Position numbers and translations under genes: made by a program. Shown piece after piece: positions 6,878 to 15,046 of a stretch of 64,000 nt of DNA (within the stretch, counting starts at the first letter, position 1; each line of letters opens with the position of its first letter). The stretch is taken from positions 1,240,001 through 1,304,000 of the forward strand of contig NZ_SJJZ01000001.1 in NCBI RefSeq assembly GCF_004331345.1, in the 5' to 3' direction. The DNA comes from Kribbella soli (GTDB lineage: Bacteria; Actinomycetota; Actinomycetes; Propionibacteriales; Kribbellaceae). Under the pieces are notes generated by a model, which saw only the letters and a program-made list of their open reading frames with translations, made no database searches and had not been told where the DNA came from.

Positions 6878-9148
6878 ATGGACAACGTGCACAAGCTTCA
6901 CCCCGACAACGACCACGGCGACCGCCCGCAGGACGCGGTACAAGAGGGCGTGCAGAACGATGCGCAGGGCATCGTTCACGAGTCGGCCGAACGGGTCGAC
7001 ACCTCTGTTGACGCAGTTGAGGGCGAGGTTATCGAGGGCGAGATCCTGACCGATGAGCAGTCGGCCGAGCTGGATCAGCGGCTGGCGAATCGTGGCGCAC
7101 TGGTACGCCGTGCGGTGACGACTACACAGGTCGTGGCGCGGGCGTCGAAGACGGTCGCGACGCACGACAAGACTAAGACCGCCGGCAAGGTGCTGCTGCG
7201 GGAGTCGTTCACCGTCGTACAGGGCCTGGAGTCGTGGGCGAAGCGGGCGTGGGACGCGTCCACGATGGGTGTCTACCGGCGCCAGATCAAGGCCGCAGAA
7301 GCGGTCGGCGACCGCGAGGAATTGAAGCAGTGGACCGACCGCAAGGAGGCAGCCACCGAACGGCGCCACAAGCGGCTCCTGGACATTCCGAAGCTGCTGT
7401 GGGCGCTCCTGCTGATCGTCATCGTCGCCACGGTCGGCGTACCGCTGCTGGTTCTGATCGTCGCGGTCCTGACCAAGATGACCGGGCACGGCTCATTCAC
7501 CGGCGTGTGGCTGGGGTTCTTCGCACTGATCGGGTTTCTGATCGCGGCCGGCGCCGTCGTCTGGTCCGGCGTATCGATCGCGGCACCGTTCCTGATCGTG
7601 CTCGCCGCGTGGCGCGAGGGCAAGCGGCGTGCCGAGCCGCCGGCGTGGCTGGTCACGACTGCCGACACCGAGTGGGACGCGACGATCGATGAAACCACGA
7701 TCGCGCGGGCGCTGGAGGCGCTGCGCATCCCGGCGATCACGCAGTACCTGAAAGCCGGTCTGAAGCTCCAGTTCATCACCCCGGCCCGCGTGGACGGGCG
7801 CGGCACGCATGCCGTGGTGAGGCTGCCTGCCGGTGTCACGGCGGACAAGATCGCCCGGCGCCGTGGCGACCTCGCCACGGGTCTGCACCGGGCGGCGAAG
7901 GAGGTGTGGCCGACCACCGGTGCTGAGGCCGGGATCATGGATCTGTGGATCGCTGACAAGGGCGCGCTGGCTGAGGGCGCTGGCGAGTACCCGCTGATCG
8001 GCGGCGGTCTGGTGGACGTGTTCAAGGGCGTCCCGGCCGGGAAGACGCTGCGCGGTGACGCGCTGGTCGCCCCGGTGATGGAGCGGAACACGATCACGGG
8101 CGGGATGCCGGGTCAGGGCAAGTCGAGCGCGGCGCGGGCGATCATGGTCGGCTGCGCGCTGGACCCGACCGCGGAACTGCGGATCTGGGTGCCGGACGTG
8201 AACTACGACTTCGAGGTGTTCAAGCCGCGCTGTTCGAGCTACATCATGGGCGCCGACGACGATTCCATGAAAGCTATCCGCGACCAGCTCGTGAACGTTC
8301 ATGAAGAGGTCCAGCGGCGCGGCGAACTCCTGCTGCGGTACGAGGTGCCCTCGGTCACTCGTGAACTCGCCAGCGCGAGTGTCGGGCTGCATCCGCTGGT
8401 GTGTCTGCTGGAGGAGGCGCACGTGGCGATCCAGCACGGCACCTACGGCAAGGAGATCGCGCAACTGCTCGTGGACATTGTGAAGCTCGGTCGCAAGCGC
8501 GGCATTCACATGATCGTGTCCACGCAGGCGCCGACGAAGGACTCCATGCCGCGTGACGTGACCCGCAACTGCTCGAACGGGATCGCGTTCGCGGTCGGAG
8601 ACCACGTCGCCAACGACGCCTTGTTGGGTCAGGGTGCCTACAGCGCCGGCCACCGGGCGACCGAGCTGATCCCCGGCACCGACAAGGGAACCGCCGTCGT
8701 AAAGGGCTTCACCGGGGAGCGGTCGGAGATGCTCCAGTGGTACTACCTCGACGTCGCGAAGGGCCACGACCAGGTCACGCCGCTGATCAAGCGGTCGCTG
8801 GACGCGATCGCCAAGCTCGGCAAGACCGTCCCGGACTCCCGCCCAGTGCAGATCGAGACCCGCGATCTGCTCGCCGACCTAGACGAAGTCCTCGGCGACG
8901 ACCCTCGCCCGATCGCGGACGTGCCCGCGCTGCTCAAGCGGCACGCGCCGACCTGGACGCCGTACCAGGGCCTGACCGGCAAGGCGCTGCGCGAGCTGTT
9001 GGAGCGCGAGCACGGCATCAAGGTCCCATCGACCGGGAACCGCTATCCGCTCGACCCGGTCACCATACGTGACGCGATCGTGCGGCGCGAGCAGGCCGCC
9101 GACGACGCGGAGGAGAGCGGACACGACGCCGGCGACCTGGCGAGTTAG
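6878..9148 (+). CDS. FtsK/SpoIIIE-type DNA translocase (TraB-like conjugation motor)
   Basis: A protein of 756 residues. An N-terminal helical and acidic part (1-160) is followed by two hydrophobic stretches at about 168-195 and 205-245. The motor domain then follows with Walker A GGMPGQGKSSAAR (about 405-417) and Walker B LVCLLEEAHV (about 505), and a nearby STQAPTKDSMPRDVTRN segment typical of FtsK family proteins. The C-terminus resembles a small winged-helix domain. In AICEs this single protein transports double-stranded DNA between hyphae, unlike type IV secretion systems. Length and layout match Tra proteins of pSAM2- and SLP1-type elements. AGGAG precedes the ATG. A hairpin terminator candidate lies directly downstream. 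Confidence 0.9.
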   Translation: MDNVHKLHPDNDHGDRPQDAVQEGVQNDAQGIVHESAERVDTSVDAVEGEVIEGEILTDEQSAELDQRLANRGALVRRAVTTTQVVARASKTVATHDKTKTAGKVLLRESFTVVQGLESWAKRAWDASTMGVYRRQIKAAEAVGDREELKQWTDRKEAATERRHKRLLDIPKLLWALLLIVIVATVGVPLLVLIVAVLTKMTGHGSFTGVWLGFFALIGFLIAAGAVVWSGVSIAAPFLIVLAAWREGKRRAEPPAWLVTTADTEWDATIDETTIARALEALRIPAITQYLKAGLKLQFITPARVDGRGTHAVVRLPAGVTADKIARRRGDLATGLHRAAKEVWPTTGAEAGIMDLWIADKGALAEGAGEYPLIGGGLVDVFKGVPAGKTLRGDALVAPVMERNTITGGMPGQGKSSAARAIMVGCALDPTAELRIWVPDVNYDFEVFKPRCSSYIMGADDDSMKAIRDQLVNVHEEVQRRGELLLRYEVPSVTRELASASVGLHPLVCLLEEAHVAIQHGTYGKEIAQLLVDIVKLGRKRGIHMIVSTQAPTKDSMPRDVTRNCSNGIAFAVGDHVANDALLGQGAYSAGHRATELIPGTDKGTAVVKGFTGERSEMLQWYYLDVAKGHDQVTPLIKRSLDAIAKLGKTVPDSRPVQIETRDLLADLDEVLGDDPRPIADVPALLKRHAPTWTPYQGLTGKALRELLEREHGIKVPSTGNRYPLDPVTIRDAIVRREQAADDAEESGHDAGDLAS

Positions 9149-9157
9149 CCCACTCTC

Positions 9158-9206
9158 GGGGCCGGAAACTGCCTAGAACCGGCTGTGACCAGCGGTCTCC
9201 GGCCCC
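9158..9206 (+). terminator. possible terminator after the translocase gene
   Basis: GGGGCCGGA (9158-9166) pairs perfectly with TCCGGCCCC (9198-9206). The 31-nt loop contains a further AACCGG-type stem. It starts 10 bp after the translocase stop. No U-tract follows, as is usual for high-GC actinomycete terminators, so the call is tentative. Confidence 0.45.
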
Positions 9207-9274
9207 CGGTTAACTCGGCTCATTCGCTAACTTTCCGCAGGTCACGCCCACATTAGCCCTGCCGGACGGTCGGA

Positions 9275-9308
9275 GTTAGGAACCTAACCCGATCACCGGC
9301 ACCTAACC
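9275..9308. promoter_or_regulatory. inverted repeat GTTAGG-AA-CCTAAC, possible operator
   Basis: A perfect 6-bp inverted repeat with a 2-nt spacer at 9275-9288 is followed by a further ACCTAACC at 9301-9308, about 90-120 bp upstream of the small zinc-motif membrane protein gene. The rest of the 9149-9394 gap shows only the hairpin above. It could be a regulator binding site for the second operon of the element; the binder is unknown. Confidence 0.4.
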
Positions 9309-9394
9309 ACCCAACCTCACCGAACCAGGCAGACCGGATCACGGCCACTGCCTCGGCTCGCCATACTCTCAACCGACTACAGAAAGTGACGGCA

Positions 9395-9724
9395 ATGTCT
9401 GATCCTGTCCACGCGGTACTCATCGGTGGGCCCGGGCTGATCCTCACCCCGACCGCCGCGATCGCCGACGCAGCCGGCAAGGCCGACGCCCTCAGCCGCC
9501 CCGAACGGATCGCCGTCCTGGTCGTCGCCGGGCTACTGCTGACCGGGCTGTACCTGCTCGCCTGCGCGGTCTGGCCGTACGCCAACTGCGACCGCTGCGA
9601 CGGGTCCGGCAAGTCCCGGTCGCCGTCCGGCAAGAAGTTCCGCAACTGCCCCCGCTGCAAGGGTGCCGGACGCCGCGAGCGCCTCGGGCGGCGCCTGCTC
9701 AATCACACCAACAAGACCCGCTGA
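9395..9724 (+). CDS. small membrane protein with DnaJ-like CxxCxGxG zinc motifs
   Basis: A protein of 109 residues. A single membrane helix (AVLVVAGLLLTGLYLLACAV, about 43-62) is followed by two zinc-finger-like repeats, CDRCDGSGK and CPRCKGAGR, the CxxCxGxG pattern of the DnaJ zinc domain, and a basic tail. Four cysteines in two pairs could bind one zinc. Membrane anchoring plus a DnaJ-like finger is common among small AICE proteins, but the role is unknown. ATG 9395 is preferred over an in-frame GTG at 9386 because GAAAG lies 8 nt before it. The methyltransferase gene follows after 15 bp, so they form one transcript. Confidence 0.6.
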   Translation: MSDPVHAVLIGGPGLILTPTAAIADAAGKADALSRPERIAVLVVAGLLLTGLYLLACAVWPYANCDRCDGSGKSRSPSGKKFRNCPRCKGAGRRERLGRRLLNHTNKTR

Positions 9725-9739
9725 CGAGAGGAGGGCACT

Positions 9740-10756
9740 GTGCCTGCATCCATCGAGCACCCTACCGACGGTCTGCATGTCGTGTCACTTTGCGCCGGGA
9801 TCGGCGGCATTGACCTCGCGTTCCACCGTGCCGGCATCCCGGCCCGGGCTGCTGTCGAGATCGATCCGTTTGCCCGCGGTGTGCTGGCTGACCGTTTCCC
9901 CGAGACCGTGCTGTTTGACGACCTGACGAAGGTGACTGCTGATGACCTCACCGCAGCTGGAGTTGTTCCAAACCGCACCGTCCTCACTGCCGGCTGGCCC
10001 TGCAAGGGCAACTCTGTGGCAGGTCGTCGTGGCGGCCTGGGTGATGCACAGTCGGGCCTGTGGGTGCACGTCGCGCGACTGCTGGCTGAGCTACGTCCCC
10101 GTTGGTTTGTTGGCGAAAACGTCCCTGGCCTTCTCTCCGTCAACCACGGCCGCGACTTCGCCGTCATCGCCGGGGACCTGGCCGAGCTCGGGATGGAGTT
10201 CTGCTGGCGGGTACTGGACGCTTCGTACTTCGGAGTCCCCCAGCGGCGCCGCCGCCTCGTCCTTGCTGGACATCTTGGAGAGCTGCGGGGAGCACCTGCA
10301 CAAGTACTCCTTGAGCCCGCAAGCAGCCTCAGGGATCCTGCGCCGAGCCGCCCGCCGGCGCCGGACCCTGCCCGGACCGTTAGCGGCAGCGCTGGAACAT
10401 CTCGCAGCGAGCACGACACAGGACTGAGCTACGTCGCCGAGCAGGCCTCGACGCTGCAGGCTGCCGGTGACGGGCGCGGTGACCGGCTGGACGCCGAAAT
10501 GGCCGCGGGCGGGCAGCTCATCGTCTACAGCGACGGCACCGTACGCCGTCTGACCCCGATGGAGTGCGAACGGCTGCAAGGGCTGCCGGACGGCTGGACC
10601 GCCATCAGCAATGACCGCCGCCAGGCCGACTCGCACCGGTTCCGGCAGCTCGGCAACAGCGTCGCTGTCCCGGTCTTCGAATGGCTCGCCAACCGCATCG
10701 CCGCCACCGACACCGCCGGTACCGCGGTCACGTTGACGATGGGAGCGGCGGCATGA
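9740..10756 (+). CDS. DNA (cytosine-5)-methyltransferase
   Basis: A protein of 338 residues with ordered C5-methyltransferase motifs: SLCAGIGGIDLAF (motif I, SAM binding, near residue 14), GWPCKGNSVAGRRGGL (motif IV with the catalytic Pro-Cys near 77), GENVPG (motif VI), PQRRRR (motif VIII), RRLTPMECERLQGLPDGW (motif IX) and RQLGNSVAVPV (motif X). The target-recognition part, about 180-270, is short and proline-rich. No restriction endonuclease gene is adjacent, so it is a solitary enzyme, of the phage or plasmid type that protects incoming DNA. The GTG start has GAGAGGAGGG upstream. It overlaps the next gene by ATGA. Confidence 0.9.
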   Translation: MPASIEHPTDGLHVVSLCAGIGGIDLAFHRAGIPARAAVEIDPFARGVLADRFPETVLFDDLTKVTADDLTAAGVVPNRTVLTAGWPCKGNSVAGRRGGLGDAQSGLWVHVARLLAELRPRWFVGENVPGLLSVNHGRDFAVIAGDLAELGMEFCWRVLDASYFGVPQRRRRLVLAGHLGELRGAPAQVLLEPASSLRDPAPSRPPAPDPARTVSGSAGTSRSEHDTGLSYVAEQASTLQAAGDGRGDRLDAEMAAGGQLIVYSDGTVRRLTPMECERLQGLPDGWTAISNDRRQADSHRFRQLGNSVAVPVFEWLANRIAATDTAGTAVTLTMGAAA

Positions 10757-11175
10757 GCACGGCACTGGACCGCGTCACGCTGCACCCGGCCGCGGCCCGG
10801 TGGATCGAGCTGTGGAACGGGCAGCAGGCGCTCGGCTGGGACTGCCACGGCACGCCGGTGTTCCGCTTCCGGTGGGCTCCCGCGGGGCTCGCCACCCGCC
10901 GTCAGTTGCGGGCGATGCAGATGTGTCCGGGCGGGCAGGAGCCGTACGCGCTGTTGGTTTGGCGCAACGGGATGCGGTGGGCGTGGCTGTACCGGCTCGA
11001 TCTCGCTAGGCAGTCCCGCGTGGCGTCGCCGGCGCAGCTGAACGCGCTGGACAAGGCGATGCGGGCACGCCGGACATGCGGACTCTGCAAGGCCGTCACG
11101 AGCTACTGCATCCCGACCTCTGACGGTCGGTGCGTGGACTGCATCGACGCGGCCAACTACCCGCACGCCGCCTGA
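10753..11175 (+). CDS. RRQRL-motif zinc-binding protein
   Basis: A protein of 140 residues matching the small actinomycete family named for its RRQRL motif; here the motif reads ATRRQLRAM, then PGGQEPYALLVWRNGMRWAWLY. The C-terminus has a four-cysteine zinc site: CGLC, then C and CVDC (CGLCKAVTSYC and GRCVDCI). These proteins are common in AICE replication and maintenance operons, with unknown function, possibly nucleic-acid binding. The ATG overlaps the methyltransferase stop (ATGA), so the two are coupled. The Prim-Pol gene follows after 34 bp with its own ribosome binding site. Confidence 0.7.
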   Translation: MSTALDRVTLHPAAARWIELWNGQQALGWDCHGTPVFRFRWAPAGLATRRQLRAMQMCPGGQEPYALLVWRNGMRWAWLYRLDLARQSRVASPAQLNALDKAMRARRTCGLCKAVTSYCIPTSDGRCVDCIDAANYPHAA

Positions 11176-11209
11176 CCCCCGAACGCCTGCACTCGAGAGG
11201 AGATCTCCG

Positions 11210-12088
11210 ATGAACGCCCTGCTGACCGCCGCGCTCGCGGCGAGCGAGCGTGGCTGGCACGTGTTTCCGCTCCAACCCAATGGCAAGCACCCCGCGGTCA
11301 AGGACTGGGAGAACCGTGCCACCACCAACGCAGGCCGGATACAACGGTGCTGGTCGGCAGGTCCATACGGCGTAGGCATCGCCTGCGGGCCATCCGGCCT
11401 TGTGGTGGTCGACCTCGACAAGGCCAAGCCGGGACAAGTAACGCCCGAGGCATGGCGTCAGCCGGGCATTACATCTGGTGCGGATGTGCTCGCATCCCTT
11501 GCAGACAAGGCCGGACAGCCCTACCCCTGCACCACCCACACCGTCCGGACCGGCCGCGCGGGCGAACACCTGTACTTCACCGCGCCGGTCGGGACCGAGC
11601 TGCGCAACACTCAAGGCCGGTTGGGATGGCTCGTCGACACCAGAGCACACGGCGGGTACGTCGTCGGTGCGGGCTCTCTGGTCGATGGACGCCTCTACAC
11701 CACCGTCCATAACGCACAAGCCCTAGACCTTCCCCGATGGCTTCTGGCGGCACTGACGCCCGCGCCGCCGCCCCAGCAGCAGGAGTTACCGGTGCAGCTG
11801 CACGCTGGCCGCCAGTCCGGCTACCTCGCGGCAGCGATTCGTGCGGAGACGGAGCGGGTGACGACGGCTGTTGAGGGTCAGCGCAACCACGTTCTCTACA
11901 CAGCAGCCGTCGCGTTGGGTCAGTTGGTTGCAGGTGGCGCGCTGTCGGAGGCCGACGTCCGTGCGGCACTGACCGATGCGGCCGCAAGCCAGATCGCGGC
12001 CGGCGCCTACACCCTGTTGGAGGCCGACAAAACCATCAGCTCTGGACTCCGGGGCGGGGCCAAGCGACCGAGGAAGGTGGCTGCCTGA
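11210..12088 (+). CDS. bifunctional DNA primase/polymerase (Prim-Pol replication protein)
   Basis: A protein of 292 residues. The N-terminal Prim-Pol fold is recognisable from GWHVFPLQPNGKHPAVKDWE, GPYGVGIACGPSGLVVVDLD (the Asp metal-binding motif, about residues 55-75) and GEHLYFTAP with GGYVVGAGS. The C-terminal 90 residues are helical, possibly primer- or helicase-binding. With the helicase gene that follows (stop and start share the A at 12088) it would give autonomous replication after excision, the RepPP type of AICE replication. The start is supported by GAGAGGAGA about 8 nt upstream. Confidence 0.85.
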   Translation: MNALLTAALAASERGWHVFPLQPNGKHPAVKDWENRATTNAGRIQRCWSAGPYGVGIACGPSGLVVVDLDKAKPGQVTPEAWRQPGITSGADVLASLADKAGQPYPCTTHTVRTGRAGEHLYFTAPVGTELRNTQGRLGWLVDTRAHGGYVVGAGSLVDGRLYTTVHNAQALDLPRWLLAALTPAPPPQQQELPVQLHAGRQSGYLAAAIRAETERVTTAVEGQRNHVLYTAAVALGQLVAGGALSEADVRAALTDAAASQIAAGAYTLLEADKTISSGLRGGAKRPRKVAA

Positions 12089-13176
12089 TGACCGCGGCCA
12101 GCAGCGGCCACCTCGACCGTTTCGGACAGGTGATCTACCCCGAATGGCCACCACCTCTCGAACCCCCGGACGACCCGCGGGCCGAACCGTCGCGGCCGAC
12201 CCACGTCGACCCGTTCGCGAACGCGTGGACCGCGGATCGGCTCATGGCCGAAGAGTTCGCCCCGCCGCGATGGGCCGTGCCCGGGCTTATCCCTGAAGGG
12301 CTCTCACTGCTGGCCGGTGCACCCAAGGCGGGCAAGTCGTGGCTGTCGCTCAACCTCGCCCTGGGCATCGCGGCCGGGACACCTGTTCTCGGGGAGGTGT
12401 CGGTTGATCCCGGAGAGGTGCTGTACCTCGCTCTCGAAGACACTCCGCGGCGGCTCCAGAGCCGAATGGGCAAGATCCTGGGCGATCGTCCCGCCCCGGC
12501 CGGGCTGACCTTGCTGACCGAGTTCCCCACCCTGCCCGCGGGCGGTGCGAACGCGATTCGCGGTTGGCTCAGTGGCCGGCGCAACGCGCGCATGGTCGTG
12601 ATCGACGTGTTCGCCAAGATCCGCGGCGCCAGCCCGACAGGGGTCAATCCCTATGACGCCGACTATGCCGCGATGGGCCGGGCCAAGCGGATCGCCGACG
12701 ACTACGGCATCGCCGTCGTGCTGGTGCACCACCTGCGCAAGATGGGCGCCGACGACTTCACCGCAGAACTGTCCGGCACCAACGGCATCGTGGGCGCGGC
12801 CGACACGATCATGGCGCTCAAGCGGCCCCGCGGTGAGGCAGACGGCGTCTTGCACATCACCGGACGCGATGTGGACGAAGCCGAACGCGCGATGCGGTTC
12901 GACCCCGACACCGGCACCTGGTCGCTGCTTGCCGGTGCAGCAGTCGACCACACCTTGCACCACAGCCGCGCGGCCATCCTCGCGTACGTCCGGCAGGCTC
13001 CCGGAGCCACACCGAAGGCCATCTCCGACGCGCTCGGAGGCGACCGCGAGTCCGTCCGCAAGACGTGCGGGCGTATGGCCGACGACGGCCAACTCAGACG
13101 CCGCGACGGCGGCCGGTACTACCCACCCGACACCGCGACTGTCCCAGCTGTCCCAGAGTCCCAGAACCCCGCGTGA
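12088..13176 (+). CDS. RecA-like AAA ATPase, replicative helicase of the element
   Basis: A protein of 362 residues. PEGLSLLAGAPKAGKSWLSL contains Walker A (about residue 80), ARMVVIDVFAKIRG is Walker B (about 170), and VVLVHHLRKMG and ELSGTNGIVGAADTIMAL follow the RepA/DnaB-like pattern of plasmid hexameric helicases. The C-terminal 80 residues look like a winged helix (AILAYVRQAPGATPKAISDAL). It is coupled to the Prim-Pol gene (TGATG overlap). The last codons contain three copies of the TGTCCCAG repeat, so the coding end overlaps a possible origin or regulatory site. Confidence 0.85.
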   Translation: MTAASSGHLDRFGQVIYPEWPPPLEPPDDPRAEPSRPTHVDPFANAWTADRLMAEEFAPPRWAVPGLIPEGLSLLAGAPKAGKSWLSLNLALGIAAGTPVLGEVSVDPGEVLYLALEDTPRRLQSRMGKILGDRPAPAGLTLLTEFPTLPAGGANAIRGWLSGRRNARMVVIDVFAKIRGASPTGVNPYDADYAAMGRAKRIADDYGIAVVLVHHLRKMGADDFTAELSGTNGIVGAADTIMALKRPRGEADGVLHITGRDVDEAERAMRFDPDTGTWSLLAGAAVDHTLHHSRAAILAYVRQAPGATPKAISDALGGDRESVRKTCGRMADDGQLRRRDGGRYYPPDTATVPAVPESQNPA

Positions 13177-13229
13177 CCTGCGCATACACCTGGGACAGGC
13201 ATACGGAGGTCCTGTCCCAGGTGTCCCAG
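13140..13229. repeat. TGTCCCAG iteron-like repeat cluster
   Basis: TGTCCCAG occurs at 13140-13147 and 13149-13156, and GTCCCAG at 13158-13164, phased 9 bp apart. It reappears inverted (CTGGGACA) at 13190-13197 and direct again at 13213-13220 and 13222-13229. Six copies in 90 bp span the helicase 3' end and the excisionase leader. This is either an iteron-type origin or a binding array controlling xis and int. Confidence 0.65.
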
Positions 13230-13271
13230 CAATCCGACCAGATCCGCAGTTCCACCGAAGGAGTCGCACCC

Positions 13272-13472
13272 GTGGCAACGGTCACCCCGATCAAGCGGAC
13301 GCACCTCACCATCCCCGAGCTGTGCGCCGAGCTGGGCATCGCTCGATCGACCTTCTACGACTGGCGCGCGGCGAAGAAGGCGCCCCGCTGCATCAAGCTC
13401 CCCAACGGCGATATTCGCATCCGCCGTACCGACTTCGACAACTGGCTTCAGAGTCTGGAGGACGCCGCGTGA
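13272..13472 (+). CDS. xis: excisionase (MerR/AlpA-like helix-turn-helix)
   Basis: A protein of 66 residues: LTIPELCAELGIARSTFYDW is the helix-turn-helix and the following APRCIKLPNGDIRIRRTDFDNWL the beta wing, as in Xis proteins of pSAM2-type elements. The GTG start at 13272 has GAAGGAG 9 nt upstream; the frame is open further upstream but overlaps the repeat cluster and reads as noncoding. It overlaps the integrase start by GTGA. The expected role is to bend attachment-site DNA and drive excision with the integrase. Confidence 0.85.
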   Translation: MATVTPIKRTHLTIPELCAELGIARSTFYDWRAAKKAPRCIKLPNGDIRIRRTDFDNWLQSLEDAA

Positions 13473-14905
13473 CAAGCAGCATCGAAATGAAGCTCTCCTA
13501 CGACGTCAGGACCTTCAAAACCGAGGTCTACAAGGGCAAGCGGACCACCAGCTACCGAGTGCGCTGGTCGGTGGCAGGAGTCCGTTTCAAGGAGACGTTC
13601 GCCACCAAGAAGCTCGCTGAATCGTTCCTGGCCAAGCTGACTACCGCGGCACGGGAGGGAACCGCGTTCGACGTAGCGTCCGGCCTGCCGTTGCCGATGG
13701 CCAAGGATCTGCACCGGCGCAGTTGGTACCGGCATGCCTGTGAGTACGTGGACCTGAAGTGGCCGCGCATCTCACCGGGGCATCGGCGGGGGATCTCCGA
13801 GACGCTGACTCAGGCCACGTTCGCGCTACTTACCACCGACCGCGGCAGGCCAGCCGACGCCGCGATCCGGGTAGCTCTTCACAGCTGGGCGTTCAGTCGA
13901 GCCAACCGAGGTGGCCTGGACATCGCGGACGCAGACCCGCCGGCAGGGATCGCGCCCGTGATTCGTTGGCTCGAATCGAACACCGCGGATCTCTCAGAGT
14001 TCGCCGACAGCGCCGTCGTCCGGCGCGTGCTGAACCAGCTCGCCCTTCGGCAGGATGGCAAGGCCACCTCGGCTAGCACGATCGCCCGACGACGAGCGAC
14101 GTTCCACGGCGCATTGCAGTACGGCGTCGAGCTGAAGTACTTCGTCGTGAACCCAATGGAGTCGATCAGCTGGGCGGCGCCACGCCAAGACGACGAGGTG
14201 GACCGCCGCGTCCTGGCCAACCCCACGCAGATCAAGTCGCTGCTCGGAGCAGTGAGGACGATCTACCCGTCGCTCGAAGCGTTCTACGGCGGCATGTACT
14301 ACGCCGCGATGCGGCCAGCTGAAGTTCGGCACCTCGCAAGGCACCACCTGCACTTGCCCGACGACGAGAGCGAGTGGGGTGAGCTGCTGCTAGACGGCTC
14401 AACGCAGCAGACCGGACAAGCCTGGAGCGACACCGGCGCCGTTCGAGAGGACCGCCCACTGAAGCATCGTTCGGAACGCAGCACGCGGGCTGTCCCGATA
14501 TACCCGGAGTACTGCGCACTGCTGCGCCGGCATCTGGAGCTGTTCGGCACCGGGCCAGATGGGCGGCTGTTCGTGACTCGCACCGGCCCGTTTGGGCACG
14601 TGGTGCCGCTGGTGGAGTACAGCAACCCCGTCCACCCGAACACCTCAACGCGCTTCTGGGACAAGGCGCGCAAGAAGGCTCTGAGCGAAGAGCAGTACGC
14701 CTCACCGCTGGCACGGCGGCCGTACGACCTGCGGCACGCCGGGGTCAGTCTCTGGCTCAACGCAGGAGTCCCAGCCACGCAGGTAGCGGAGTGGGCCGGG
14801 CACAGCGTCAAGGTGCTGCTCCAGGTCTACGCGGGATGCATCGATGGCCAGGACGAGGCGGCGAGGCGACGCATAGCCGCGGCGCTGGCTGGAGACGCCG
14901 CCTGA
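13469..14905 (+). CDS. int: tyrosine recombinase (site-specific integrase)
   Basis: A protein of 478 residues. An N-terminal arm-binding part (SYRVRWSVAGVRFKETFATK) is followed by a core-binding helical domain and a C-terminal catalytic domain with AAMRPAEVRHL (catalytic Arg), SERSTRAVPI, YDLRHAGVSLWLNAG (His-x-x-Arg type box), WAGHSVKVLLQVYAG (His and the nucleophilic Tyr). The GTG start at 13469 overlaps the xis stop; a longer open frame back to 12653 is an artefact of the helicase region. It lies 141 bp from the tRNA-Tyr 3' end, its presumed target. The length is at the upper end for the family. Confidence 0.93.
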   Translation: MTSSIEMKLSYDVRTFKTEVYKGKRTTSYRVRWSVAGVRFKETFATKKLAESFLAKLTTAAREGTAFDVASGLPLPMAKDLHRRSWYRHACEYVDLKWPRISPGHRRGISETLTQATFALLTTDRGRPADAAIRVALHSWAFSRANRGGLDIADADPPAGIAPVIRWLESNTADLSEFADSAVVRRVLNQLALRQDGKATSASTIARRRATFHGALQYGVELKYFVVNPMESISWAAPRQDDEVDRRVLANPTQIKSLLGAVRTIYPSLEAFYGGMYYAAMRPAEVRHLARHHLHLPDDESEWGELLLDGSTQQTGQAWSDTGAVREDRPLKHRSERSTRAVPIYPEYCALLRRHLELFGTGPDGRLFVTRTGPFGHVVPLVEYSNPVHPNTSTRFWDKARKKALSEEQYASPLARRPYDLRHAGVSLWLNAGVPATQVAEWAGHSVKVLLQVYAGCIDGQDEAARRRIAAALAGDAA

Positions 14906-14910
14906 AACTT

Positions 14911-14970
14911 TGGCACGTATATGGCACAGACAGCCGTAGATCCCCGTAGCTGGCCGGACACAGCCGGACA
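14911..14970. repeat. helically phased direct repeat pairs between int and tRNA, possible arm sites
   Basis: Three successive repeat pairs lie in the att region: TGGCAC at 14911-14916 and 14922-14927 (11 bp apart), CCGTAG at 14934-14939 and 14944-14949 (10 bp), and GCCGGACA at 14953-14960 and 14963-14970 (10 bp). Spacing of one helical turn is typical of arm-type integrase or excisionase sites. Confidence 0.5.
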
Positions 14971-14989
14971 CTGACACCCCCACATGACG

Positions 14990-15030
14990 ATGGCCCCTGG
15001 TCTGCGTTTCCGCAGGTCAGGGGCCATTTT
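14990..15030 (+). terminator. hairpin with U-tract downstream of int
   Basis: ATGGCCCCTG at 14990-14999 pairs perfectly with CAGGGGCCAT at 15018-15027, extended inward by CTGCG/CGCAG across a two-base mismatch, with a TTTC loop and a TTTT run at 15027-15030. It is oriented to stop plus-strand transcripts leaving the integrase before they run antisense into tRNA-Tyr. It may also end the tRNA transcript from the other side. Confidence 0.75.
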
Positions 15031-15046
15031 CACGCTTACGAGAAGC

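Noticed and set aside
12653..13468. The integrase frame stays open upstream, suggesting a much longer recombinase.
   Set aside because: That stretch is the shadow of the helicase gene; the GTG at 13469 overlaps xis as expected.
4600..15000. Search for a PycC-type cyclase or CBASS genes near the Pycsar-like protein.
   Set aside because: All neighbours are accounted for as transfer, replication or methyltransferase genes.
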